Positions 8,551-16,459 of a stretch of DNA of 64,000 bases are shown here, piece by piece. The position numbers and the translations under genes are program-made. How positions within the stretch are numbered: position 1 is the stretch's first letter; each line of letters starts with the position of its first letter. The notes beneath the pieces were generated by a model that saw only the letters and a program-made list of their open reading frames with translations, did not search any database and had not been told where the DNA came from. Source of the DNA: an uncultured Alistipes sp. (GTDB taxonomy: Bacteria > Bacteroidota > Bacteroidia > Bacteroidales > Rikenellaceae); contig CANQGQ010000009.1 of assembly GCA_947623305.1 (NCBI GenBank), positions 59,990-123,989 on the forward strand, in the 5' to 3' direction.

Positions 8551-9155
8551 CCGGTTGATGACCGCAACTGACTCCGCGCATTGTTGATATCCAGCATCAA
8601 ATCGCGAATACCGTCGATGATGACCAGTCCATATCCCTTATTCTGTCGCAGAGCATAGTCTATTACCTGCATACGAACAGCCGGACTATATTCACGCAGG
8701 CAAAAGAAGTCGAGATTTTCGCTGTCGCAGGATGTCGGAAGGTTGGCGAGGCGCAGGATGCGCTCCAGTACATTATGGCAGTGGAAGCGGCTCTGCTCCG
8801 TGTCTACATACAATATACGCTGCTTGCCTTCGGGCAGACTGGCTCGGTAGTTCAGCACCTGACCGTTCTTCAATGACGCAGCTACAATAGCCGAAACATT
8901 GAAGGTCTTTTTCGACTTCGCTTTGCCCGTCGATGCACTGAAATTGCCCAATGTGGCTATTGCAGAGTTGTCAATCCAGATAATCTGCGGCGGCAGTGTG
9001 TATTCGTCGGTTGTCCTGATACGCGATATGGAAAGGATGTCCGATAGCATTTTCTCCTTCAAACCTGCACCTTGCGCAAGGTTATTCTTCTCTCTTTCTT
9101 CTTCCATAACGTTTCTTTCCATAAAATGGTTGAACATCTGTTGCCTGTTCCGCAT
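8547..9155 (-). CDS. RepA-like AAA ATPase, N-terminal half, frameshifted
   Basis: First half (202 residues) of an AAA_25/RepA-type ATPase typical of Bacteroides mobile elements, probably a helicase loader or replicative helicase. It has the family's Walker A variant (SASTGKAKSKKTF, about residues 76-88), the ILYVDTEQ strand, and Walker B in LVIIDGIRDLMLDINN (about 176-191). Right after INNA the frame leaves the conserved sequence and stops at 8547. One missing base near 8580 restores the family sequence (ESVAVINRMMEW) in the other frame. It starts 3 bases after the HTH gene stop, so the two are co-transcribed. Confidence 0.7.
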   Translation of the reverse strand: MRNRQQMFNHFMERNVMEEEREKNNLAQGAGLKEKMLSDILSISRIRTTDEYTLPPQIIWIDNSAIATLGNFSASTGKAKSKKTFNVSAIVAASLKNGQVLNYRASLPEGKQRILYVDTEQSRFHCHNVLERILRLANLPTSCDSENLDFFCLREYSPAVRMQVIDYALRQNKGYGLVIIDGIRDLMLDINNARSQLRSSTG

Positions 9156-9158
9156 TGT

Positions 9159-9494
9159 TCATAACTTCATCGACCGTCGGCTCATAGAGTGTTGCAGCAG
9201 CCATGCGTCCAACTCCGCCTTTGAGAAGAATATATTTTTGCCGCGCGGCTTGTAGTGGGGAATCTCACGGCTGGAGGTCAGCTTGTAGAGCAGGCTCTCC
9301 GAGATACCCAGATAGGCACAAGCCTCTTCCGTGTTAAAGACATCTTTGTTTGAGTAAAGATTTTCTTCCAGCATAGATACCCGCTTCATCAGCTCCTTTG
9401 GCTCCATCTGTTCGATGATTTTCTCGATGGAGGACAGCCTCATGTCCAGCCGCTCCATCACTGTTGTCGGTTTTCTTGTCATAGACTTTATCAT
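9159..9494 (-). CDS. Helix-turn-helix (excisionase-like) protein
   Basis: DNA-binding protein of 111 residues, of the MerR/HTH_17 type often called excisionase in Bacteroides elements. The N-terminal half is a predicted coiled coil (RLSSIEKIIEQMEPKELMKR). The winged helix occupies about residues 53-104: FNTEEACAYLGISESLLYKL, then the wing PHYKPRGKNIFF and SKAELDAWLL. It lies directly upstream of the RepA halves with a 3-base gap. A long perfect inverted repeat lies 73 bases upstream of its start and is a candidate operator. Its role could be control of excision, of replication genes, or both. Confidence 0.85.
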   Translation of the reverse strand: MIKSMTRKPTTVMERLDMRLSSIEKIIEQMEPKELMKRVSMLEENLYSNKDVFNTEEACAYLGISESLLYKLTSSREIPHYKPRGKNIFFSKAELDAWLLQHSMSRRSMKL

Positions 9495-9566
9495 TGATGT
9501 TCAACATTCAAACAGATACGTCATCATGCGATGCGCATCTTCTGAAAGCAAAGGAAGAGAAGGGCA

Positions 9567-9604
9567 ACCCAATAGTTTACTTGTACATAGGTAAACTATT
9601 GGGT
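9567..9604. repeat. Perfect 14-bp inverted repeat with 10-base loop
   Basis: Arms ACCCAATAGTTTAC (9567-9580) and its exact complement (9591-9604) around TTGTACATAG. Weaker complementarity continues outwards (AGAGAAGGGCA against TGCCTCTCTTT). It lies between the unknown gene ending at 9643 and the HTH gene starting at 9494. There is no run of T on the minus strand, so it reads better as an operator or replication/processing site than as a terminator. Confidence 0.7.
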
Positions 9605-9642
9605 ATTTGCCTCTCTTTTCTTTCTTCAACGGCTGGTTTTCG

Positions 9643-10407
9643 TCATTTTTTCAGTCCGGCGACAACTCGCCGGATGCCAAAGGCGACAGCATCATCCGAC
9701 CCTCTTGTGTCAGACACAGCAGTGGATAGACTGGACGTGCCGAGGAACCTGCTGCCGTCCTTTTTAAGCAGAAATTTCCCTTTGGCAAGAACCGTCTGCC
9801 AATTCCAGCGAATGAAACCTCGCTTGTGCAGTGCATCAAACAGAATGGCAACACGACGGATATTGTATACTCTTATATGGAAGTCGGACTGACAACTGAA
9901 CAGTGCAGCCATATCATCGGCGGTAATCTCCGAACAGAACAGAGCATATCTGTTGGCGCAGTCGGCGATTTCCTCTATTTGGATTTGAGAAAAGGCGCAG
10001 CCAAAAGATAGTGGCGCGATTGATCGATCTTGTGAGCGAGTAATGTTAGGGATGGCAGAATCGCCGGTGTCGTACACTCGTTTCAACTCGACACACGCCT
10101 CGAATGTGAATGATGCTGCTGTGAAATGGGATATTATGAGGTCGTGACAATCGTAAAGCAGTCCCTTGACGATATGGATATTCATCTCGTGGCAGTTCCT
10201 GCATACCGTCCGGCTGCATTCGATATACCGATGACTGTTTACGAAATCTTCTGCAAAACGGCGGTAGATTTTGCCGCCGGTCACGACATCGCGAAGATAG
10301 ACGTCTCTAGCGTCTGAAAGTAATGCGAATAATTCTTTCGCTGCTTGTTGCTCATCTTCGATGTGGCGAAGATGCTGCCTCTCTCCAAAAAGAGAGAGGG
10401 CCATCAT
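9643..10407 (-). CDS. Unknown integrase-adjacent protein
   Basis: Soluble protein of 254 residues with no signal peptide and no membrane segment. I do not recognise the family. It contains many cysteines in the middle (CSRTVCRNCHEMNIHIVKG, about residues 83-101, with a CxxC). The C-terminal third (FDALHKRGFIRWNWQTVLAKGKFLLKKDGSRF) looks like a winged helix, which would fit a DNA-binding protein. It is the gene between integrase and excisionase-like protein, a slot often held by an accessory recombination or regulatory protein. Two ATG codons in tandem (10407 and 10404) can serve as start. Confidence 0.7.
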   Translation of the reverse strand: MMALSLFGERQHLRHIEDEQQAAKELFALLSDARDVYLRDVVTGGKIYRRFAEDFVNSHRYIECSRTVCRNCHEMNIHIVKGLLYDCHDLIISHFTAASFTFEACVELKRVYDTGDSAIPNITRSQDRSIAPLSFGCAFSQIQIEEIADCANRYALFCSEITADDMAALFSCQSDFHIRVYNIRRVAILFDALHKRGFIRWNWQTVLAKGKFLLKKDGSRFLGTSSLSTAVSDTRGSDDAVAFGIRRVVAGLKK

Positions 10408-10536
10408 TTGGTCTTTTCATGTCGAATTACTGTTTAGGTGGTTAAACGATATCATACAGGCATATACCCTGAAAATAACGATTTCCAGAGCAATGCCCGA
10501 GAACATACGCTTGTGAATTCGACACTTCACCTAAAA

Positions 10537-11682
10537 TCAATTGAAAACGGAGTTCACCAAGTTAACGGCATCATTTTTCTTTTGATTTACAATCTTGGCA
10601 TAGACTTGCGTTACCTTCACGTCCGAATGACCGAGCAATTTCGATACGGTATAGAGGTCAGCACCGAGCGTCAGCATCATCGTGGCAAATGTATGCCGGG
10701 CTGTGTGAAACGTGACGTGCTTTTTTACTCCCGCTTTTTCTGCCCACTGTGCAAGTCCAGGATTAACATAGTTTACTGACGGAATGTAAAACACCTTGTC
10801 ATCCTCTGTTTTATCGTTTTGGTCGGGCATCCATTTCAAGGCTTGCTCCGACAAGGGAATATAGATAGGGTCTTTGGTTTTCTTCATAACTATCTCCAAG
10901 CTGTATGCGCCACGGTCGCAGACAATATTCCTCCATCTCAATTCCATGATATCGCTGATACGCAATCCGCAGAAACACGAGAAAAGATAAGCATTCTTAA
11001 TGTCTATCAACCGCTCATTCGGGTAGGGCGTATTCATTAGCAGCTTCACCTCGTCGATAGTCAGGTACTCGCGCTTGCTCTCCGGCTCGCGAATCTTATC
11101 CCGCTTGTCGATTTTGTTGAACGGATTGTCGCGCAGGAGGTCTTCCCGAACAGCGGCATTCAGTGCGCAGTTCAGTACACGGTAGTAGTTCCTCAAAGTA
11201 AAGTTCGAGAGTTTCCGGTCGCAGGGATTATAATCCGTCTGAAGGGATCGCAGATAGCCAAGGCAAAATTCTTTGTCGACATTGTTGAGCAGCATACGCT
11301 CACTGGTATACGCCTTTAATATATTGATCGTTGTTTTGATTTGCCGGGCATCCTTCTTACCACGCTTCTCCTGCGCCTCCATATAGGTATTCATCCAATC
11401 CAGCAGATAGACCTTCTTATGGGTATTCTTGATGCCGACCTCGCCGGTTGTCAGTTCAATGATGCGCTGCGACTTTACTTTGTTCGCCGCAAGCATAGTC
11501 GTTGCGTTCTGCTTGCGGTCGGCGGCAGTTCTTTCGGGTATGAGATATAATTTGAGAGGCTCGTATGTCCGTTTGCCGTGACGGTATATGTCCAGATAAA
11601 GAGACTTGCTGCCGTCAGTAAGCGTTCTCATTCGTATGCGTACAGGCTCCTTAACTTTTGCCGGTTTCTTTATCCTTGCCAT
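10537..11682 (-). CDS. int: Tyrosine recombinase, integrase of the element
   Basis: Site-specific recombinase (381 residues) that inserts and excises the element. An N-terminal Arm-binding domain (about 1-95) is followed by the SAM-like core-binding domain (about 100-200) and the catalytic domain. The catalytic residues are all visible: Arg in CGLRISD (about 240), Lys in KKTKDP (about 273), HTARH (about 325), His in LLGHSDV (about 348) and the nucleophile Tyr in TQVYAKI (about 358). The gene is complete, so the element may still be mobile. It reads inward from the right end of the element, as usual. A TATCTTTG -7 match lies at 11715-11722 about 33 bases upstream of the start. Confidence 0.95.
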   Translation of the reverse strand: MARIKKPAKVKEPVRIRMRTLTDGSKSLYLDIYRHGKRTYEPLKLYLIPERTAADRKQNATTMLAANKVKSQRIIELTTGEVGIKNTHKKVYLLDWMNTYMEAQEKRGKKDARQIKTTINILKAYTSERMLLNNVDKEFCLGYLRSLQTDYNPCDRKLSNFTLRNYYRVLNCALNAAVREDLLRDNPFNKIDKRDKIREPESKREYLTIDEVKLLMNTPYPNERLIDIKNAYLFSCFCGLRISDIMELRWRNIVCDRGAYSLEIVMKKTKDPIYIPLSEQALKWMPDQNDKTEDDKVFYIPSVNYVNPGLAQWAEKAGVKKHVTFHTARHTFATMMLTLGADLYTVSKLLGHSDVKVTQVYAKIVNQKKNDAVNLVNSVFN

Positions 11683-11714
11683 ATAGGTATTGAGTTTCAG
11701 TGTAATTCCATATG

Positions 11715-11762
11715 CAAAGATAAGAAAAATAATCCGAATATGCGTAACAAATCCGTAACAAA
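11715..11762 (-). promoter_or_regulatory. Integrase promoter -7 box and paired CGTAACAAA repeats
   Basis: CAAAGATA at 11715-11722 reads TATCTTTG on the minus strand, a full match to the Bacteroidales -7 box. Upstream of it CGTAACAAA occurs twice (11743-11751 and 11754-11762, 11-base step). The repeats could be integrase arm-type sites or a binding site for a regulator. The -33 box is not well placed. Confidence 0.5.
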
Positions 11763-12134
11763 ATAGATACTAAAAAGGCCTAAAAATATGAAAAGCGTGA
11801 AAACAAACAGGAAATGCTATATCGGCATAAGTAGTTAATATAACGCGATATATTTTCATTTATTCGGCAAGTGCTTTCATCTTAATCAAGATGATTTGAA
11901 ATCTGGAAAATTTCACAATGCGTAAGGAGAGCAACTCACTCGTCGCCTGGTATCGGTATGATTCGGCGTTTGGCATTTCTTGTGCCACCCCATACTCGTT
12001 ACGGGTGTGGGGTTTGTTTATTTACGCATGGGCATTCCAGAGCCTCTCAATAGGTAAACGATTCGGCTCCACACTTTTTTCTTGAAAACTAACCGCATCG
12101 AGCGGAGCCGTAGATGCCCCAAACATCTTGTACG
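11763..12134. other. Right end of the integrated element, no gene seen
   Basis: The stretch between the integrase promoter and the lipoprotein gene contains no open frame I can support. The first 130 bases are AT-rich like the element; base composition becomes like that of the core genes after about 12,000, so the right attachment site probably lies at 11,860-12,000. No tRNA or tmRNA 3' end was recognised here. The partner site is outside the window, so the exact junction cannot be fixed. Confidence 0.4.
11987..12021 (+). terminator. Terminator-like hairpin near the element end
   Basis: ACCCCATAC (11987-11995) pairs with GTGTGGGGT (12005-12013) over 9 positions with one G.T, followed by TTGTTTATTT. 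No plus-strand gene lies upstream inside the window region, so it may be the terminator of a gene displaced or interrupted by the insertion. Confidence 0.4.
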
Positions 12135-13382
12135 ATGAAAAAATTTTTTCGTGCAGCGCTCGTTTTGCCGCTGGCACTGTTCGTCGTGTCGTGCAGTGAA
12201 TCGAACGACGACGGAGGGGACGACAAACCCGTAAAACTGTCGCCCGAAACCAAGCAGGAACAACAGGTCTATGCCGATGACCAACAGGCTCCTGCACCCA
12301 TCAAATTCACGGCTACCGCCCCATGGACGGCGACCGTTTCCGAAGTAGCGACCAAAGCCGAAGCCGGCAAAATCGACTGGCTGGAGTTGAGCGCATACAG
12401 CGGCAAAGCAGGCAATGTCTCGCTCACGATGACCCTCTCGCCCAACTACACGGGCCAAGACCGCAAAGCCGAAATTTGCATCGAATGCGCGGGCACGACT
12501 ATCAAAATCACAATCGAGCAAAAAGGAACGACGGAGAGTGGCAAGGTGCCCGAAGACCCGGACAAACCGGAGCAACCGTACCCGAAAAACCGCATCAGGC
12601 GAATCGAAAAGTACCGGTACTACGAAACGGACGGACAGAATCCCCTCGACGAATACTTTGACTTCACTTACGACGAAACCGGCCGGGTCAAAACAATCAA
12701 ATGGTTCGAGTATGGCGACGGTGGGTATAGCGATGTGGAAAAAAATGCGACCATTACCTACAAAGAAGGCAATGTTTCGTACGAAAGCAAGCACACAGAA
12801 GGAACCGACATTTCGACATCGACCGGTTCGATCGTGCTGAACGAAAACGGCTGGGCGGTTTCGGGCAGAAGCGATTTTCGCGAAATGTATGAAGGATCCA
12901 TCGACGCGTGGAGCTATACCTATGAGTTCACCTACAATGCGGAAGGGCACCTTATCGAAACCAACACAACAGAGAAAGACGACAATACAAATATAACCGA
13001 AAACAACTTGTACAAAATAACTTGGATGAACGGCAATCCGATGCAGGCGCTTTGGAAAGATTCCGATTCCAAATTGTGGGTAGATGATGCGACTTACAGC
13101 ACGATCGAGAACAAGACGAATATCGACCTGAATTGGCTGCTGTTCTTGGATACGGAGGTTTGGGATTTCGCCACGGGCGACAATGTTTTCTCGATGCTTG
13201 GCTACATAGGCAAACGTCCACAAAATATGGTGAAGAGCGTAACCGACAACGGCGACGGCAGCTATATTGAAAGCTACACCTGTACGTATGAATACCAGCT
13301 CGACGACAAGGACCGGATCGACAAAATCATAGAACACGACGGTTCCCATTCCATCGAATACCGAATTTTCTACGCCGAATAA
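12135..13382 (+). CDS. Surface-type lipoprotein with BACON domain
   Basis: Exported lipoprotein of 415 residues. I choose the ATG at 12135 because MKKFFRAALVLPLALFVVSC is a complete lipoprotein signal with the lipobox cysteine at 20. Behind it comes an acidic SESNDDGGDD stretch, which in Bacteroidota marks export to the outer surface. Residues about 60-135 form a BACON domain (FTATAPWTATV ... WLEL ... ITIEQKG), a fold that usually binds glycans or mucin. The rest (about 155-415) contains YD-repeat-like strands such as YDETGRVKTIKWFEYGDG and ends in LDDKDRIDKIIEHDG. A strong terminator follows. Its gene lies alone between the mobile element and the parA operon. Confidence 0.88.
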   Translation: MKKFFRAALVLPLALFVVSCSESNDDGGDDKPVKLSPETKQEQQVYADDQQAPAPIKFTATAPWTATVSEVATKAEAGKIDWLELSAYSGKAGNVSLTMTLSPNYTGQDRKAEICIECAGTTIKITIEQKGTTESGKVPEDPDKPEQPYPKNRIRRIEKYRYYETDGQNPLDEYFDFTYDETGRVKTIKWFEYGDGGYSDVEKNATITYKEGNVSYESKHTEGTDISTSTGSIVLNENGWAVSGRSDFREMYEGSIDAWSYTYEFTYNAEGHLIETNTTEKDDNTNITENNLYKITWMNGNPMQALWKDSDSKLWVDDATYSTIENKTNIDLNWLLFLDTEVWDFATGDNVFSMLGYIGKRPQNMVKSVTDNGDGSYIESYTCTYEYQLDDKDRIDKIIEHDGSHSIEYRIFYAE

Positions 13383-13408
13383 ACGCCGACACCGACCGGA
13401 CGCGCCGA

Positions 13409-13443
13409 AGCGGACTTCCCAAGTATGGGAAGCCCGCTTTTTG
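13409..13443 (+). terminator. Terminator of the lipoprotein gene
   Basis: AGCGGACTTCCC (13409-13420) pairs with GGGAAGCCCGCT (13427-13438) with a single mismatch around a 6-base loop, followed by TTTTT. Confidence 0.85.
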
Positions 13444-13556
13444 GTTTCGGTAGCAGCAAATCTGCAAACGTTGCAACGGCAACTTCCACGTTTCCGAATA
13501 ATCGGCTTGTTTTTCAGCCGATTAAGACGTAATCCGTCGCAATTTTCCGGCCCGCA

Positions 13557-13588
13557 TTGGGTAATTCCGGAGATTTTGCGTAATTTTG
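13557..13588 (+). promoter_or_regulatory. Promoter of the parA operon
   Basis: TTG at 13557-13559 and TAATTTTG at 13581-13588 are separated by 21 bases and match the Bacteroidales -33/-7 pattern. The -7 box lies 30 bases before the parA start. Confidence 0.55.
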
Positions 13589-13617
13589 TCCGATTATAAA
13601 CCCGTTTTCCGAAAATC

Positions 13618-14376
13618 ATGGCAAAAGTCATCGCATTAGCCAATCAAAAAGGCGGCGTGGGCAAAACCACCACAGCCATCAATCTTGCAGCGTCGCTCGC
13701 CTTGTTGGGCAAAAAAGTGCTGCTTCTGGATGCCGACCCGCAGGCCAACGCGACATCGGGCCTCGGTTTCGACATCGACCTGCCGGGCATTTACGAATGC
13801 CTCGTCGGAGAAAAAGAACCCCGCGAAGTCATCCTCCAAAGTCAGGACGTCAAGAATCTGTGGCTGCTGCCCTCGTCTATCGACCTGGTGGCCGCCGACA
13901 CCGAACTGCCCAAGCTCGAAGACGGCCACCGCGTGATGAGACGCGTCGTCGATACCGTGCACAAGGAGTACGACTACCTGTTCATCGACTGTTCGCCCTC
14001 GTTGGGCTACACCACGGTCAACATCCTTACGGCCGCCGATTCGGTCTTGATTCCCGTGCAGTGCGAATACCTCGCGCTGGAAGGGCTTTCGAAGCTGCTC
14101 GCCACCATCCGCAAGGTGAAGAGCGCGTTGAATCCCGACTTGGAAATCGAAGGATTCGTACTGACGATGTACATGCGCAACCGGCTGAACAACCAGGTGG
14201 TCAATGAGGTTCGCCAACACTTCGGGCCGATGACCTACGAAACGGTCATCCAGCGGAACATCCGGTTGGGCGAGGCCCCTTCGCACGGAAAACCGGTGAT
14301 GCTTTACGACGCAAGTGCGGTCGGTTCGGAAAACTATCTGAATCTGGCACGCGAATTTCTGAAACGCAATAAATAA
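13618..14376 (+). CDS. parA: ParA/Soj chromosome partitioning ATPase
   Basis: Walker-type ATPase (252 residues) that, with ParB, moves chromosome origins apart. The deviant Walker A motif KGGVGKTT (about residues 11-18) carries both lysines, and the Walker A' [14 protein letters not shown] follows at about 37-50. The full length matches chromosomal Soj proteins, unlike the broken ParA of the mobile remnant at the other end of the window. parB begins 8 bases after its stop. No parS-like sequence was noticed nearby. Confidence 0.95.
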   Translation: MAKVIALANQKGGVGKTTTAINLAASLALLGKKVLLLDADPQANATSGLGFDIDLPGIYECLVGEKEPREVILQSQDVKNLWLLPSSIDLVAADTELPKLEDGHRVMRRVVDTVHKEYDYLFIDCSPSLGYTTVNILTAADSVLIPVQCEYLALEGLSKLLATIRKVKSALNPDLEIEGFVLTMYMRNRLNNQVVNEVRQHFGPMTYETVIQRNIRLGEAPSHGKPVMLYDASAVGSENYLNLAREFLKRNK

Positions 14377-14384
14377 ACCGACAC

Positions 14385-15254
14385 ATGAAACAACCGAAAG
14401 GGCTCGGTCGCGGGCTGGATGCCATCTTCGGCGGCGACGCCATCGACCTCGATGCCAAACTCAAACCCATGAGCCGGATGGCCGAAATCGACATCGCCGA
14501 CATCATCCCCAACCCCTCGCAGCCGCGTACGCAGTTCGACGAGGAGGCGTTGGACGAACTGGCCGACTCGATTCGGCAGTTGGGCGTCATCCAGCCCGTT
14601 ACGGTCCGCAAGGCCGACGACGGCAAATACATCATCATCAGCGGCGAGCGCCGCTGGCGGGCTGCGCAGCGCGCCGATCTTAAAACTTTGCCGGCCTACA
14701 TCCGCGAAGTCGACGATGAAACGCTCTACGCGATGGCCTTGGTCGAGAACATCCAGCGCCAAGACCTCAATGCCATCGAAATCGCGCTGGGCATGCAGCG
14801 GCTGATCGACGAATGCCATCTGACGCAGGACGCCCTGTCGGAGAAGGTCGGCAAGAAACGGTCGTCCGTGTCGAACTACCTGCGGCTGCTGAAACTGCCC
14901 GACGAGGTGCAGCTCGCGCTGAAAGAAGGGCTCATCTCGATGGGCCATGCCAAGGCGATCGCCGGAGCGCCGGCCGATCAGCAGGTGCGTCTGTTGAAAA
15001 AATGTATCCGCAAAGCGATGTCGGTGCGACAGGTCGAGGAGACGGCCCGCACCCTCGTCGAACGACCGGCCCAGACGGCGGGATTCGAGGAGGAGGAGTA
15101 TCCCGAAAGCTATTCGCGGTTGGTCGAACAGCTGGAGCCCTATTTCTCCCAGAACATTTCGATCAAACGTTCGAAAAACGGCGGCGGACGCATCGTCATC
15201 GAGTTCGGCGACGACGCGGACATCGACCGCTTCATCGAACGATTTTCCAAATAG
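14385..15254 (+). CDS. parB: ParB/Spo0J chromosome partitioning protein
   Basis: CTP-dependent DNA clamp that loads at parS and stimulates ParA (289 residues). The N-terminal ParB/Srx domain shows IIPNPSQPRTQFDEEALDELADSI shortened here to its core PNPSQPRTQF (about 36-45), then the CTP-binding GERRWRAAQRA (about 87-97) and ENIQRQDLN (about 121-129). The helix-turn-helix domain (KVGKKRSSVSNYLRLLKLP, about 150-168) and a C-terminal dimerisation domain follow. It is the second gene of a tightly packed operon, 11 bases before the DUF5683 gene. Confidence 0.95.
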   Translation: MKQPKGLGRGLDAIFGGDAIDLDAKLKPMSRMAEIDIADIIPNPSQPRTQFDEEALDELADSIRQLGVIQPVTVRKADDGKYIIISGERRWRAAQRADLKTLPAYIREVDDETLYAMALVENIQRQDLNAIEIALGMQRLIDECHLTQDALSEKVGKKRSSVSNYLRLLKLPDEVQLALKEGLISMGHAKAIAGAPADQQVRLLKKCIRKAMSVRQVEETARTLVERPAQTAGFEEEEYPESYSRLVEQLEPYFSQNISIKRSKNGGGRIVIEFGDDADIDRFIERFSK

Positions 15255-15265
15255 CGAAACAAGGC

Positions 15266-16456
15266 ATGCGGTTGTTCCGAATCCTCTTGCTTTCCGCCCT
15301 GCTCTTCGGCCCGTTCGGCGCCGAGGCGCAGCAGCCGTCGCAGCCCGTGCAGGTGCAACTGCGTCGGGGCGGCCGCACCATCGTGCGCGGCGGCATGTTG
15401 GAACGACCGGATTCCCTGCGAAATCGACGCGATTCGCTGCAACTGGCCGCCTTGCTGCTGGAACTGGACTCGCTGCAACGGGTCGAATTCCGAGCCGACT
15501 CCATCGGGCTGGCCGCCTTGCGCACCGACGACATCCATACGCTCGATTCGATGACGCAAGCCCGCCTGCTCGCCGAAGCGGCTCCGACCGATTCGGTCGT
15601 CCGCAAACCCCTCTTAAAAAAAGGATGGTTCATGAGCGATTCGATGTCGCTTTCGAAGGTCTGCTGGCTTACGGCCGTGATGCCCGGCTATGGCCAAATC
15701 TACAACAAACAATACTGGAAGCTGCCCATCCTCTACGGGGCTTTGGGCACGGGACTGGCGCTCTACATCCACGAAAACAAGACCTACAAGCCGCTCAAAC
15801 GGCAATACGACGCCTACACGGACAAAAGTCTGGTGCGTACGCCCGAGCTCAATGCGCTGCAAGACCGCATGATCCGCAGCAATACGCGGCGCCAGCTCTA
15901 TTTGGGTCTCACGATCGCCTCGTACGTCTATTTCATCGGCGACGCCGCCGTGAGCTACCGCACCAACGAAGTGTCGGACGTCAAAAAAGCCACGACCTTG
16001 GCTTGCATCTTCCCGGGCGCCGGTCAGATCTACAACCGCAGCTACTGGAAAGTGCCGTTCGTCATCGGCGGCTTCGCTTCGATGATCTATTGCATCGACT
16101 GGAACAACCGCGGTTACCAACGTTTCAAAAAGGCCTATGCGCTGCTGGCCGACTACGAACAGCATCCCGAGCTCTATCCCGACGGCCCGACCGACGAATT
16201 CCACGGCCGCTATTCGGCCGACTTCATCCGCAACCTGCGGAACAACTACCGACGCAACCGCGACTTGTGCATCATCATCACGGGAGCGCTCTACATCCTC
16301 CAAATCGTCGACGCCCACGTCGACGCCCATCTGAAGGACTACGACATCTCCGACGACTTGTCGATGAATTTGGAGCCGTTGGTAGATTATACCTACGTCC
16401 CGACCTTGCGGAGCAATCGCCCCGTATTCGGGTTCAACCTAAGTCTTAAATTCTGA
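15266..16456 (+). CDS. DUF5683 exported/membrane protein
   Basis: Protein of 396 residues. The start at 15266 gives a signal peptide (MRLFRILLLSALLFGPFGAEA) and lies 11 bases after parB. The region up to about residue 120 is low-complexity and rich in Asp-Ser-Leu. The DUF5683 domain contains two similar halves, each with a PGxGQIYNxxYWKxP motif: MPGYGQIYNKQYWKLP (about 142) and FPGAGQIYNRSYWKVP (about 250), with four hydrophobic segments in all. The function of the family is unknown; its constant place between parB and mltD in Bacteroidales suggests a tie between chromosome segregation and cell-wall remodelling. Confidence 0.85.
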   Translation: MRLFRILLLSALLFGPFGAEAQQPSQPVQVQLRRGGRTIVRGGMLERPDSLRNRRDSLQLAALLLELDSLQRVEFRADSIGLAALRTDDIHTLDSMTQARLLAEAAPTDSVVRKPLLKKGWFMSDSMSLSKVCWLTAVMPGYGQIYNKQYWKLPILYGALGTGLALYIHENKTYKPLKRQYDAYTDKSLVRTPELNALQDRMIRSNTRRQLYLGLTIASYVYFIGDAAVSYRTNEVSDVKKATTLACIFPGAGQIYNRSYWKVPFVIGGFASMIYCIDWNNRGYQRFKKAYALLADYEQHPELYPDGPTDEFHGRYSADFIRNLRNNYRRNRDLCIIITGALYILQIVDAHVDAHLKDYDISDDLSMNLEPLVDYTYVPTLRSNRPVFGFNLSLKF

Positions 16457-16459
16457 CCG

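Noticed and set aside
11880..12010. tRNA or tmRNA 3' end as integration target
   Set aside because: No T arm with TTCGA-type loop or acceptor complement could be drawn in this stretch.
12018..13643. Minus-strand open frame of 541 codons opposite the lipoprotein gene
   Set aside because: It is the mirror of the plus-strand gene, which has a lipoprotein signal, BACON motifs and a terminator. The minus frame shows no domain and crosses the parA start.
14813..16456. 547-codon frame starting inside parB
   Set aside because: The first 150 codons are a shadow of parB; the real start with a signal peptide is at 15266.
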